From assembly GCF_958431955.1 (NCBI RefSeq), contig NZ_CAUASN010000002.1, forward strand, positions 1 to 64,000: 64,000 nucleotides of DNA. The letters run 5' to 3'. This document shows, piece by piece, positions 55,598 through 63,760 of the stretch. How positions within the stretch are numbered: position 1 is the stretch's first letter; each line of letters starts with the position of its first letter. The notes under the pieces were generated by a model. It ran no database searches, was not told where the DNA came from, and worked only from the letters and a program-made list of their open reading frames with translations. The stretch comes from an uncultured Adlercreutzia sp. (lineage in GTDB: Bacteria > Actinomycetota > Coriobacteriia > Coriobacteriales > Eggerthellaceae). Both the position numbers and the translations under genes were made by a program.

Positions 55598-57691
55598 ATG
55601 ACGAACGTTCCCGAGATCTACGGCTCCCTCGTGTTCAACGAGTCCACCATGCGCGAGCGCCTGCCCAAGACCACCTACAAGCAGCTCATGCGCACCATCA
55701 AGGAGGGCGCGCCGCTCGAGCCCGAGGTGGCCAACGTGGTGGCCCACGCCATGAAGGAGTGGGCCATCGAGAAGGGCGCCACCCACTACACCCACTGGTT
55801 CCAGCCGCTTTCCGGCATCACCTCCGAGAAACACGACGCCTTCGTGGACCCCACCTCCGACGGCCACGCCATCATGACCTTCTCGGGCAAGGAGCTCATC
55901 CAGGGCGAGCCCGACGCCTCCAGCTTCCCCTCCGGCGGCCTGCGCGCCACCTTCGAGGCCCGCGGCTACACCGCCTGGGACCCCACCTCGTTCGCCTTCA
56001 TTAAAGACGACGTGCTCTGCATTCCCACCGCCTTCTGCAGCTACACCGGCGAGGCCCTGGACAAGAAGACGCCGCTTCTGCGCTCGATGAAGGCCATCGA
56101 GACCCAGGCCCGCCGCGTGCTGGAGCTCTTCGGCGAGGAGGATGCGGGCCGCGTGGTGACCAACGTCGGCGCCGAGCAGGAGTACTTCCTCATCTCCGAG
56201 AAGGACTACGAGCGCCGCATGGACCTCATGCTCACCGGGCGCACGCTGTTCGGCTATTCCCCCTGCAAGGGCCAGGAGCTGGAGGAGCACTACTTCGGCG
56301 CCATCCGCCCCACGGTGAGCGCCTACATGAAGGAGCTCGACGACGAGCTGTGGATGCTCGGCGTGCCCGCCAAGACCAAGCACAACGAGGTGGCCCCGGC
56401 CCAGCACGAGCTGGCGCCCATCTATTCCGAAGCCAACCGCGGCATCGACGAGAACCTGCTCACCATGGAGAAGATGCGCCTTTTGGCCAGCCGCTACGGC
56501 CTCGTGTGCCTGCAGCACGAGAAACCCTTCGAGGGCGTGAACGGTTCGGGCAAGCACAACAACTGGTCCATCTCGGCCGGCAGCAAGAACCTGCTCGATC
56601 CGGGTGAGCATCCCATGGACAACCTGCGCTTTTTGGTGTTTCTCGCCGGCGTGGTGCAGGCCGTCGACGACTACCAGGAGCTTCTGCGCATGACCGTGGC
56701 CAGCGCCGGCAACGACCATCGCCTGGGAGCCAACGAGGCGCCCCCGGCCATCATCTCGATGTTCCTCGGCGACGAGCTGGGAGCGGTCGTGAACGCGCTC
56801 ATCGCCGACGGCGACTACAGCGAGACCGACCGCGTGTCCATGGACCTCGGCGTAAGCGTGCTGCCCAACTTCCAGAAGGACAACACCGACCGCAACCGCA
56901 CGAGCCCCTTCGCCTTCACCGGCAACAAGTTCGAGTTCCGCATGCCCGGCTCGTCGGTGAACCTGTCGGATGCGAACATGGTGCTGAACACGGCCATGGC
57001 GAAATCGCTGAAGGACTTCGCCGACGCGTTGGAGGGCAAGACCGGCGACGAGTTCGTGCAGGCGGCGTGGGACTACGTGAAGCAGACCTTGCGCGACCAC
57101 GAGCGCATCATCTTCAACGGCAACGGATACTCCGCCGAATGGGAAGAGGAGGCCGCCCGCCGCGGCCTGGCCAACCACAAGACCACGGCCGACGCGCTTC
57201 CCTGCTTCGTGGCGCCGAAGTCCATCGAGCTGTTCGAGGAGTTCGGCGTGCTCTCCGAAAGCGAGGTGCGCAGCCGCTACGAGGTGAAGCTGGAGAAGTA
57301 CAACAAGCTCATCAACATCGAGGCCCGCGTGATGCGACGCATGATGCGGCGGCTGTACCTGCCGGCCATCAGCGCCTATGCCGCCAAGGTGGCCGACCAC
57401 ATCACCTCGGTGAAGACGGCCATGCCCGCTGCCAACACATCTGCCCAGGAAGCCCAGCTCGCGCGTATTATGGACGGCCTGAACGATGCCCAGGAGAAGT
57501 TCGACGTCCTGACCGCCAAGCACAAGGAGATCGTGAAGATCGACGATGCCCAGGCCGCGGCGAACGCCAACGCCCACGAGCTGCTGCCGCTCATGGAGAG
57601 CTTGCGCGAGACCGTGGACAACCTGGAGATTCTCGTGCCCGACACCGACTGGCCCGTGCCGTCGTACAATGAGATCCTCTTCTATGCCTAG
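55598..57691 (+). CDS. glnN: Glutamine synthetase type III
   Basis: 697 residues, the usual length for GSIII, which is much larger than GlnA. Catalytic signatures include NVGAEQEYFLI, NGSGKHNNWSIS, NDHRLGANEAPPAI and RTSPFAFTGNKFEFR. The C-terminal GSIII-specific helical region with MRRMMRRLYLPAISAYA ends the protein. It makes glutamine from glutamate and ammonia with ATP and so forms a GS/GOGAT pair with the three genes upstream. AAAGGAG sits seven bases before the ATG. dapF follows after 31 bp. Confidence 0.96.
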   Translation: MTNVPEIYGSLVFNESTMRERLPKTTYKQLMRTIKEGAPLEPEVANVVAHAMKEWAIEKGATHYTHWFQPLSGITSEKHDAFVDPTSDGHAIMTFSGKELIQGEPDASSFPSGGLRATFEARGYTAWDPTSFAFIKDDVLCIPTAFCSYTGEALDKKTPLLRSMKAIETQARRVLELFGEEDAGRVVTNVGAEQEYFLISEKDYERRMDLMLTGRTLFGYSPCKGQELEEHYFGAIRPTVSAYMKELDDELWMLGVPAKTKHNEVAPAQHELAPIYSEANRGIDENLLTMEKMRLLASRYGLVCLQHEKPFEGVNGSGKHNNWSISAGSKNLLDPGEHPMDNLRFLVFLAGVVQAVDDYQELLRMTVASAGNDHRLGANEAPPAIISMFLGDELGAVVNALIADGDYSETDRVSMDLGVSVLPNFQKDNTDRNRTSPFAFTGNKFEFRMPGSSVNLSDANMVLNTAMAKSLKDFADALEGKTGDEFVQAAWDYVKQTLRDHERIIFNGNGYSAEWEEEAARRGLANHKTTADALPCFVAPKSIELFEEFGVLSESEVRSRYEVKLEKYNKLINIEARVMRRMMRRLYLPAISAYAAKVADHITSVKTAMPAANTSAQEAQLARIMDGLNDAQEKFDVLTAKHKEIVKIDDAQAAANANAHELLPLMESLRETVDNLEILVPDTDWPVPSYNEILFYA

Positions 57692-57722
57692 GCGCGCGCG
57701 ACGAGATATTCAGGGAAAGGTG

Positions 57723-58718
57723 ATGGCCATGGAGATAACGGGAGCAGGCGTTGCGGGTCGCTACCCCTTCGCGAAGCTGCACGGGCTCGGCAACGACTTC
57801 GTGTTCTTCGACGACCGCGACGAGACGATGGACGTGTCGGTTGACCAGGTGAAGCACTTGTGCGACCGGCGGTTCGGCATCGGGGCCGACGGGGTCATCC
57901 TCGTGCGGCCGGCGCGCCTTGAGGGCTGCGACGGGCTCATGTACTACATCAACGCCGACGGCACCTTAGCCCAGATGTGCGGCAACGGCGTGCGCTGCTT
58001 CGCGAAGTACGTGGTGGACCGCGGCATCGTGGACGCCGCGCGTGGAAGCCTGACCGTGGAGACCTTGGCCGGGCCGCGTGCCATCCGCTTCACGGTGGAC
58101 GAGGACGGCAAGCTTACCATGGCCCAGGTGGACATGGGCGCCCCGATTCTGGAGGCGACCGAGGTTCCCCTGAACACCGCTGCGGCCGATGAGGCCTGCG
58201 CGGTGGTGGCAGAAGAGCGGGCGGTGCGCCCGTGCGATGGGCAGGCGCGCTCTTCCGCCACGGCGCTCACGCTGGCCTACCCCACCGGACCCGAGTTCAC
58301 CTTCGTGGGCGTGTCCATGGGCAACCCCCATGCCGTGTGCTTCATCGACGACTGGGAGGCGCTGCCCGCCCACCTGTTCAAGGGAGGCGCGCCCTCCCTC
58401 GACACCTTCGACGTGGATGCCGTGGGCGCCTACTTCGAGAGCCACCCCGCCTTCCCCGAGAAGACCAACGTCGAATTCGCCTGCGTCGGCGACGACGGCA
58501 TCGCCATGCGCGTCTTCGAGCGCGGCTGCGGCGAGACCATGGCCTGCGGTACCGGCGCTTGCGCAACGCTGGTGGCCGCAGCCCTCACCGGGCGCTCCGA
58601 TCGCGAGAACGACGTGCACCTGCGCGGCGGCACCCTGCACATCCTGTGGGACGAGACCGACCACGTCATCATGACCGGCCCGGCCACCGAGGCCTTCACC
58701 GGCGAAGTGGAGCTGTAG
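57723..58718 (+). CDS. dapF: Diaminopimelate epimerase
   Basis: 331 residues (329 if the ATG at 57729 is used). It interconverts LL- and meso-diaminopimelate, which supplies lysine and peptidoglycan. The two-base active site is visible: the first Cys in LAQMCGNGVRCFAKY and the second in ERGCGETMACGTGACAT. The N-terminal FAKLHGLGNDFVFFD is the family signature. An insertion of about 20 residues around 165-185 (AVVAEERAVRPCDGQARSS) is longer than usual. AGGGAAAGG precedes the start. It probably shares a transcript with glnN and converges on dapL, 15 bp away. Confidence 0.96.
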   Translation: MAMEITGAGVAGRYPFAKLHGLGNDFVFFDDRDETMDVSVDQVKHLCDRRFGIGADGVILVRPARLEGCDGLMYYINADGTLAQMCGNGVRCFAKYVVDRGIVDAARGSLTVETLAGPRAIRFTVDEDGKLTMAQVDMGAPILEATEVPLNTAAADEACAVVAEERAVRPCDGQARSSATALTLAYPTGPEFTFVGVSMGNPHAVCFIDDWEALPAHLFKGGAPSLDTFDVDAVGAYFESHPAFPEKTNVEFACVGDDGIAMRVFERGCGETMACGTGACATLVAAALTGRSDRENDVHLRGGTLHILWDETDHVIMTGPATEAFTGEVEL

Positions 58719-58733
58719 CCCGAAGCGCCGCCG

Positions 58734-59951
58734 CTAGCCGAGGGCGCGGATGCGCTCCATGGCGCGCTCGGCATCGGCGCGCTCGCCAAAAGCGGTCAGG
58801 CGCACGTAGCCCTCGCCAGCCGGCCCGAAGCCGGCACCGGGCGTGGTGATGATGCCCGCCTCGTTCAGCAGCAAATCGAAGAACTCCCATGATCCCATGC
58901 CGTCGGGCGTCTTGCACCAGATGTAGGGGCTGTTCACCGCACCGTACACGGTGTAGCCGGCCGCTTCCAGACCCTCCTTGATGAGACGGGCGTTGTCCTG
59001 GTAGTAGGCGATGGTCTCGTCCACCTGGCGTGCGCCCTCCGGCGTGTAGACAGCCTCGGCGCCGCGCTGGATGACGTAGGAGGCGCCGTTGAACTTGGTG
59101 CACTGGCGGCGGTTCCACATATCGCGCAGGCTCTGCCCGTCGCGCACGAGGGCTCGGGGCACCACGGTGTAGCCGCAGCGCGCGCCCGTGAAGCCGGCCG
59201 TCTTCGAGAAGGAACGGAACTCGATGGCACAGGTTGTGGCGCCGGGCACCTCGTAGATGGAGTGGGGCACGTCCGCGTCCACGATGAAGCGCTCGTAGGC
59301 CGCGTCGAACATGATGACCGCTCCGCACGCGTTGGCGTAGTCCACCCAGGCCTGGAGCTGATCGCGCGTGAGCACGGTGCCCGTGGGGTTGTTCGGGCTG
59401 CACAGGTAGATGATGTCCACCGGCACCTCGGGCAGCGCCGGGCAAAAGCCGTTCTCGGCCGTGGTGGGCATGTAGACGATGTTCTCCCAGCGCTGGGAGG
59501 CCTCGTCGTAGTCGCCAGCGCGGCCGGCCATGGCGTTGGAGTCCACGTAGACGGGATACACCGGATCGCACACGGCAACAACGTTGTCGGTGGCGAAGAT
59601 GTCGCCGATGTTGCCGCAATCCGACTTCGCGCCGTCGGAGATGAATATCTCGTCGGCGTTGATATCGACTCCGCGGGCTGCGAAGTCCTCCCGAGCGATG
59701 GCCTCGCGCAGGAAGGCGTAGCCCTGCTCAGGGCCGTAGCCGTGGAATGTCTCGGCCGCCGCCAGGTCGTCCACGGCGCGGTGCATGGCCTCGGTGACCG
59801 CCGGCACCAGCGGACGGGTCACATCGCCAATGCCCATGCGGATGAGGTCGACATCGGGATGCTCGGCGGCAAAGGCGTCGGTGCGCCGGGCGATTTCCGA
59901 GAACAGATAGCTCCCGGGCAGTTTCTGGTAGTTCTCGTTGATGCGGGCCAT
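58734..59951 (-). CDS. dapL: LL-diaminopimelate aminotransferase
   Basis: 405 residues, a class I/II PLP aminotransferase. The PLP lysine lies in FRSFSKTAGFTGARCGY. SPNNPTGTVLTRD, MGIGDVTRPLVP and FHGYGPEQGYAFLREAI match the DapL family. It converts tetrahydrodipicolinate directly to LL-DAP, bypassing the succinylase or acetylase steps, and feeds DapF encoded convergently next to it. GGGAAGGGT lies at the start. A TACAAT -10-like hexamer on the minus strand (59979-59984) lies close upstream, with no good -35. Confidence 0.95.
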   Translation of the reverse strand: MARINENYQKLPGSYLFSEIARRTDAFAAEHPDVDLIRMGIGDVTRPLVPAVTEAMHRAVDDLAAAETFHGYGPEQGYAFLREAIAREDFAARGVDINADEIFISDGAKSDCGNIGDIFATDNVVAVCDPVYPVYVDSNAMAGRAGDYDEASQRWENIVYMPTTAENGFCPALPEVPVDIIYLCSPNNPTGTVLTRDQLQAWVDYANACGAVIMFDAAYERFIVDADVPHSIYEVPGATTCAIEFRSFSKTAGFTGARCGYTVVPRALVRDGQSLRDMWNRRQCTKFNGASYVIQRGAEAVYTPEGARQVDETIAYYQDNARLIKEGLEAAGYTVYGAVNSPYIWCKTPDGMGSWEFFDLLLNEAGIITTPGAGFGPAGEGYVRLTAFGERADAERAMERIRALG

Positions 59952-60041
59952 ACCCTTCCCTTCTCGAGGTTTTCGCCCATTGTAGGCGCCCTCTGTTGCC
60001 TACGGGTTTCAACGTTGGAAGGAGACAAGGGCCGAGGCTAG

Positions 60042-60162
60042 CGCGCGGGCGGGGCCAGCTCGTGCGGGCGGCCGCGAATCGGAGGTCATGGCGGCACGAT
60101 CTCCGATTCGCGCCTCGGGCTTTACATGCAAGAAGCCGGGTCAGGCGACCCGGCTTCTGAAG
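60042..60162. other. Boundary region with inverted repeat and hairpin
   Basis: A perfect 12-bp inverted repeat CGCGAATCGGAG (60073-60084) / CTCCGATTCGCG (60101-60112) with a 16-nt centre lies between dapL and the recombinase gene. This is where an attachment site of the mobile element would be expected. It is a candidate only, since the other end of the element is outside the window. Confidence 0.4.
60131..60158 (-). terminator. Hairpin after the recombinase gene
   Basis: Perfect 12-bp stem AGAAGCCGGGTC / GACCCGGCTTCT with a 4-nt loop, immediately past the recombinase stop on the minus strand. The following T-tract is short. Confidence 0.7.
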
Positions 60163-61629
60163 TTATTGGTGGAGCATGTTCACATTTGGGAGAACACCGC
60201 CCCCTCCATCGTCACCTGGCGAAGGTGCCCCGCCATTATCATCGAAGTAGTGGAATATATGCAAATCATCGTCGCCGGTGAGCACCACCTTCGACACGAA
60301 CACGTCGATGAGCGCCTTGGGGTCATCTATCTCGGCCATGCTCTCCAATAGGAACAGCACACGATCGCGGTCCAGCTTCACCGCCTCGATGGCCTTGGCC
60401 GTCGCCAGTTCCTCCTGCAGCAGTTCCTCGCGCGCCTTGAGCTCGTCCACGCGCTCCTTGCCGCCCGGCGGCGCGATGCCCTGCTCGATGGCCTTCCATA
60501 TGCGGTCGTATGCCAGCGTTATCTCCTTGAGTTCGCCCTCGATGATGGCGCTCTGCGGCGTATCGTCGCGCTCGTTCTCGAACTCGCACATGAGGTCGGC
60601 GATCTTCTCGCGGTTGGCCTCCACCGACAGGGCGGCGCGCACGGCCTCGGCCACGTTCTCCTCGATGGCCTCCTTGCGCACCTTGCGCCCGCAGCCCTTC
60701 TTGTCCTGATAGTAGTAGTACACCTTGCCCGACTTGCCGGTGCCGCTGGTGCCCGTCATGGGCGTGTCGCACTTGCCGCACCACAGCTTGCCCGTGAGAA
60801 GGAAGTCGGCGTTGCCGGCCTTCCTGCGCGGCCGCGTCTCGTCCCCCAGCATCTTCCAGATCATACGCTGCTCCTCCATGGACCACAGGGCGGGCATGCC
60901 GCCCTCCTTCTCGTGCCCCGCGTAGCTGAACACCCCGGCGTTCTGCTTCCGCTTGAGCATCTTGGTCAGGGCGTTGTGGGTGATGGGCTTTCCGCGCTTG
61001 GTGGTATGGCCTTCCAACGCTCTCACAATCTCCGCCACGGTCTTGCCGTTGAAAAGCATGCCCTTCGCGCGCCTCAGCACCCCCGCCTCGGCCTCGTTTA
61101 TCTCATAATAGCCCTCCACAATATCCCAGCCGTACAGCTGCTGGCCGTTGGCCATGCACCTCTCGGCGTTCTTCTGGATGCCGTCCACTATGCGCTCGGC
61201 CAGCTGGGCGCTCTCCCACTCGGCCAGAACCTCCTTCAAGCCAAGCTGCAGGATGGCATCCGAGCCGGTGCCTATGCTCTCGCCTGAATACAGCACCTCG
61301 ACACCGTGCTTCCTGAGCGTGATGCGCAGCAGCGCCATCTCGTCGCGGTTGCGCATGATTCGGGCGACCTTATATATGACCACGTAATCGAACAGCCCCG
61401 CCTTGGCATCGGCGACCATGCGCTGGAAGTCCGCCCGGTTGGTGTTGCGCCCGGACCTCGCCTCGTCCGAGTAGATGGCCACCACGTCGAGGTCTTCGAT
61501 GGCGCAGTACGCCAGGTTGTTGTCGTGCTGTATCTCGATGCTCTCGCTTCTCTGGTTGTGGGAGGAGAAGCGCGCGTAGGATGCGGCGCGGCGCCCAGGC
61601 CTTGGCTTTTTGCAGAGGCTGTACTCCAT
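60163..61629 (-). CDS. Large serine recombinase (site-specific integrase)
   Basis: 488 residues. The N-terminal resolvase domain has the catalytic Ser22 in SYARFSSHNQ and the conserved Arg residues in YSDEARSGRNTNR and KVARIMRNRDE. A recombinase domain follows (GWDIVEGYYEINEAEAG, TVAEIVRALEG), then a zinc-ribbon-like segment (LWCGKCDTPMTG, GCGRKVRKE) and a C-terminal coiled coil (about 365-440). Only one clear CxxC pair and one further Cys are seen in the ribbon, so a ligand may be missing or replaced. Such enzymes integrate and excise phages and conjugative elements and usually lie next to an att site, here the 3' side near dapL. An XRE repressor gene lies eight bases upstream and is probably cotranscribed. 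Confidence 0.93.
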   Translation of the reverse strand: MEYSLCKKPRPGRRAASYARFSSHNQRSESIEIQHDNNLAYCAIEDLDVVAIYSDEARSGRNTNRADFQRMVADAKAGLFDYVVIYKVARIMRNRDEMALLRITLRKHGVEVLYSGESIGTGSDAILQLGLKEVLAEWESAQLAERIVDGIQKNAERCMANGQQLYGWDIVEGYYEINEAEAGVLRRAKGMLFNGKTVAEIVRALEGHTTKRGKPITHNALTKMLKRKQNAGVFSYAGHEKEGGMPALWSMEEQRMIWKMLGDETRPRRKAGNADFLLTGKLWCGKCDTPMTGTSGTGKSGKVYYYYQDKKGCGRKVRKEAIEENVAEAVRAALSVEANREKIADLMCEFENERDDTPQSAIIEGELKEITLAYDRIWKAIEQGIAPPGGKERVDELKAREELLQEELATAKAIEAVKLDRDRVLFLLESMAEIDDPKALIDVFVSKVVLTGDDDLHIFHYFDDNGGAPSPGDDGGGGVLPNVNMLHQ

Positions 61630-61637
61630 GGGGTTCC

Positions 61638-62027
61638 CTACGCTACCGATACCTGGGATTCAGTATCAGGCGCATCCCCTTCGCCCGCATTTTTTTCCTC
61701 AGTCCGGCGCACGCCCTCGGAAGCGCGGATTCCCCGAACCGCTCCGGCTGCCGCATCCTTGCCCGCATCGGAGAGGTGGGCGTAGTCATCGTTCAGGACG
61801 GCCTGCCGCCGATCGGAATAGCTGCCGGCGTACTGGGGGCGCCCTGCCAACTCGTCAAGCGAGCAGCCGAGCGCATCGGCCACCATGCACGCCTGCGCGA
61901 AGTTCATATTGCGCTCACCCGTTTCCCAGGTCTTGTAGGTCAGTGGCTTAACGCCGATAACTGCGGCAAAAGCATCGCGGCTTTTGTATCCCGCAGCCTT
62001 GCGCAACTGCATCAGTTTAAGTTCCAT
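61638..62027 (-). CDS. XRE/Cro-CI family repressor of the mobile element
   Basis: 129 residues. A helix-turn-helix of the Cro/CI type spans about residues 1-60 (LMQLRKAAGYKSRDAFAAVI, KPLTYKTWETGERNMNF, ADALGCSLDELAG). The C-terminal half is charged and has no recognised domain. It is divergent from the small-gene operon, across a region with two facing promoters and a palindromic operator, so it likely controls both directions. AAAGG lies seven bases before the ATG. A CI-like role is inference from position. Confidence 0.85.
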   Translation of the reverse strand: MELKLMQLRKAAGYKSRDAFAAVIGVKPLTYKTWETGERNMNFAQACMVADALGCSLDELAGRPQYAGSYSDRRQAVLNDDYAHLSDAGKDAAAGAVRGIRASEGVRRTEEKNAGEGDAPDTESQVSVA

Positions 62028-62061
62028 TTTTGCGCCTTTCGGGATATTTCAGACAACCCGA

Positions 62062-62090
62062 ATAGTACACGCTCCGCCTCCTTTTTTCAA
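62062..62090 (-). promoter_or_regulatory. Leftward promoter for XRE repressor and recombinase
   Basis: On the minus strand TTGAAA (62085-62090), a 17-bp spacer and TACTAT (62062-62067): a good sigma-70 match, with a leader of about 30 nt to the repressor start. Confidence 0.75.
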
Positions 62091-62094
62091 CTTT

Positions 62095-62133
62095 TAGACA
62101 CTCTAGGGTTGACATAGATACTCTGAGTGTCTA
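62095..62133. promoter_or_regulatory. Operator repeats of the element's divergent switch
   Basis: TAGATACTCTGAGTGTCTA (62115-62133) is a near-perfect palindrome inside the rightward promoter spacer. A matching half-site TAGACACTC lies at 62095-62103, exactly 20 bp upstream. The likely ligand is the adjacent XRE repressor. Confidence 0.7.
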
Positions 62134-62137
62134 TTCT
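62109..62137 (+). promoter_or_regulatory. Rightward promoter for the small-gene operon
   Basis: Perfect TTGACA (62109-62114), a 17-bp spacer and TATTCT (62132-62137), with the operator palindrome covering the spacer. The leader to the first gene is about 75 nt. Confidence 0.8.
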
Positions 62138-62216
62138 TCTTCTCAGTCGATGCGTTATGTATCTGTTTTCAGAGGAGCAGATACACAGCGTGTACATAAA
62201 GAAGGAAGGAACAACC

Positions 62217-62675
62217 ATGGAAATCAACCGCAAGAAGTTCGATGCTGGCCGCTCCAATTGGGTGCACGGCGAGCACGAGGGCTACACCTACGAGGCCAAG
62301 GTCTTCAAGGCCCCCAGCCAGTTCGGAATCCCCACCCCGCGCTTCCAAGACGGCGGCAACGTCTCCAAGCTGTGCGTCCGCGATCAGTTCGGCCAGGAAG
62401 TCTACGCATTCGACCGTGGGCAGGACCTCGCTACGGACGAGGGGCTGGAAGCCGCCCTCCAGATCGTCGCGGCTCTTGAGGCCGTGTTCGTGGGAACCAT
62501 GGACGAGGCCGCCGCCCAGTGGGTCCGCGACGTGGCCACCGAGTTCGGATTCAATCGCGGCAACGTGGCGCCTGAGGACTGCGCGGCCGACCCTTGGGAC
62601 TACTGCCGCTTCACCGTCTGCCGCGTCACCTACGAGGTGCACGACTACCGCCTCAGCATCGTGGGCCAGGAATAG
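62217..62675 (+). CDS. DUF7678-like small protein of mobile element
   Basis: 152 residues, function unknown. The central part (KAPSQFGIPTPRF, VSKLCVRD, EVYAFDRGQDL) resembles the DUF7678 pattern of an S-x-F/Y-G-I strand, a K/S-L strand and a Y-D/N-R-G-W-D turn found in small proteins of phages and conjugative elements. This is a by-eye match. The ATG at 62217 is chosen because GAAGGAAGG lies upstream. The frame stays open to 62127. First gene of the rightward operon. Confidence 0.65.
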   Translation: MEINRKKFDAGRSNWVHGEHEGYTYEAKVFKAPSQFGIPTPRFQDGGNVSKLCVRDQFGQEVYAFDRGQDLATDEGLEAALQIVAALEAVFVGTMDEAAAQWVRDVATEFGFNRGNVAPEDCAADPWDYCRFTVCRVTYEVHDYRLSIVGQE

Positions 62676-62687
62676 AGGGGGGCAGCC

Positions 62688-62936
62688 ATGAAGAACGAGC
62701 AGCTGTACCGCGAGGCCATCAAGTTCGCCGCAGATGCCGAGGAGCGTTTCCTCAGCGCCGTCGAGGCCAACAAGTCCTTCAAGGATGACCGCACGCTGTG
62801 CGAGAAGCACCAGCAGATGGAGGTCATACCCGCCGCGCAGTGCGCATGCGCCCAGCAGGAACTCATCGCCCACCTGTTCGGCGTCTCCGATGAGCGCATC
62901 CACGAAGACCTCGCGCGCGTCATCCTCAGCCGCTAG
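62688..62936 (+). CDS. Small hypothetical protein of mobile element
   Basis: 82 residues, mostly helical by composition (AIKFAADAEERFLSAVEANK, IAHLFGVSDERIHEDLARVI). No family recognised. It begins 12 bp after the previous gene with GAGGGGGGC as ribosome site, so it is part of the same operon. Confidence 0.7.
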   Translation: MKNEQLYREAIKFAADAEERFLSAVEANKSFKDDRTLCEKHQQMEVIPAAQCACAQQELIAHLFGVSDERIHEDLARVILSR

Positions 62937-63094
62937 GCAGCGGGTCTTGAGCAGACCCCAAAAACTCATCCGTCAGGTTACCCGTCACGACGTTAACAAG
63001 GCGGGGCACCCCTCCCCATTGAGTTGGCAGATGCAATCCCCGCCACGGCATTGCATCCCCCAGGTCACTGCGAGCAACAGGAAGGAGGAACCAT
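62937..63094. other. Non-coding gap with small hairpins in the element operon
   Basis: A 158-bp gap with GGGTCT-tgagc-AGACCC (62942-62958) and an inverted repeat GATGCAAT / ATTGCATC (63030-63057, 12-nt loop). Neither has a T-tract. They could be processing or attenuation sites. Confidence 0.4.
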
Positions 63095-63316
63095 ATGGCC
63101 GACCAGTTCACGTTCAACGGCCGCCGCGTGCGAGCCTGGTGCGTCGATTCGGGCATCACGTATGACGAACTTGCCGAGCGCATCGGCGTGCCCGTCGGCA
63201 CCCTCAAGGCGTGGATTTACGGGCAGCGGGGCATCAGCTTCCCGCAGGCCTGCGCCATCGCCGAAGTGTTCGGCAAATCGTTGGACGATCTGCGCGAGCA
63301 GAAAGCAGCAAGCTAG
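63095..63316 (+). CDS. Small XRE-type helix-turn-helix protein
   Basis: 73 residues that form little more than one Cro/CI-like DNA-binding domain (RRVRAWCVDSGITYDELAER, VPVGTLKAWIYGQRGISF, AIAEVFGKSLDDLRE). It may be a Cro-like antagonist of the divergent repressor, which is inference from position. AAGGAGGAACC is a strong ribosome site. Confidence 0.8.
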   Translation: MADQFTFNGRRVRAWCVDSGITYDELAERIGVPVGTLKAWIYGQRGISFPQACAIAEVFGKSLDDLREQKAAS

Positions 63317-63335
63317 CAATCAAGAAAGGAAAGAC

Positions 63336-63533
63336 ATGGAAGAGATCAAGTCCCTCACCTACCGCGTCAAGGAAGCGGTGGCCAACACGATCGAGAAGGC
63401 CGCGAGCAACCCCGAAGGCATGTATGCCGTGGCCGAACTCGGCACCGCCTACGCCGCCATCTTGGAGGCAGAGGCCAAGGAGAACGCCGCGAACCTCGGC
63501 ACCAAGCTGATCGAGGAAATCAAGGGCCTGTAG
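63336..63533 (+). CDS. Small hypothetical helical protein
   Basis: 65 residues (MEEIKSLTYRVKEAVANTIE...LIEEIKGL), predicted all-helical and acidic. No family recognised. AGAAAGGAAAG precedes the ATG. Same operon, 19 bp after the HTH gene. Confidence 0.7.
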   Translation: MEEIKSLTYRVKEAVANTIEKAASNPEGMYAVAELGTAYAAILEAEAKENAANLGTKLIEEIKGL

Positions 63534-63545
63534 AGGAGGACCAAC

Positions 63546-63758
63546 ATGAACGACAACGCCATCAAGGAAGTGGTCGGCCTCATCTGCGAGAGCCGCCAAG
63601 AGGGGGACATGGTGAGCCTCACCATCGGAAGCCTCACGGGCGAGAACCGCCTGAGCATCACGAACGCGCCCAGCTACGTGCTGGATGCCATCACCGACAA
63701 CGGCTACTACCTCAAGGCCGAGTTCGGATCCGTCATCGTCATGGCCGAGGAGGGCTAA
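63546..63758 (+). CDS. Small hypothetical protein
   Basis: 70 residues, mixed alpha/beta (IKEVVGLICESRQEGDMVSL, GYYLKAEFGSVIVMAEEG). No family recognised. GAGGAGG lies before the start, 12 bp after the previous gene. Confidence 0.7.
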   Translation: MNDNAIKEVVGLICESRQEGDMVSLTIGSLTGENRLSITNAPSYVLDAITDNGYYLKAEFGSVIVMAEEG

Positions 63759-63760
63759 CC

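Noticed and set aside
55322..57577. 751-codon minus-strand frame opposite glnN
   Set aside because: Shadow of glnN codon usage. GSIII motifs are unambiguous on the plus strand.
60042..60162. tRNA gene as integration target
   Set aside because: No cloverleaf or CCA-type 3' end could be traced. Only an inverted repeat and a terminator hairpin are present.
62127..62216. Longer start for the first gene of the element operon
   Set aside because: The extension starts upstream within the promoter -10 region and lacks a ribosome site. GAAGGAAGG before ATG 62217 decides the start.
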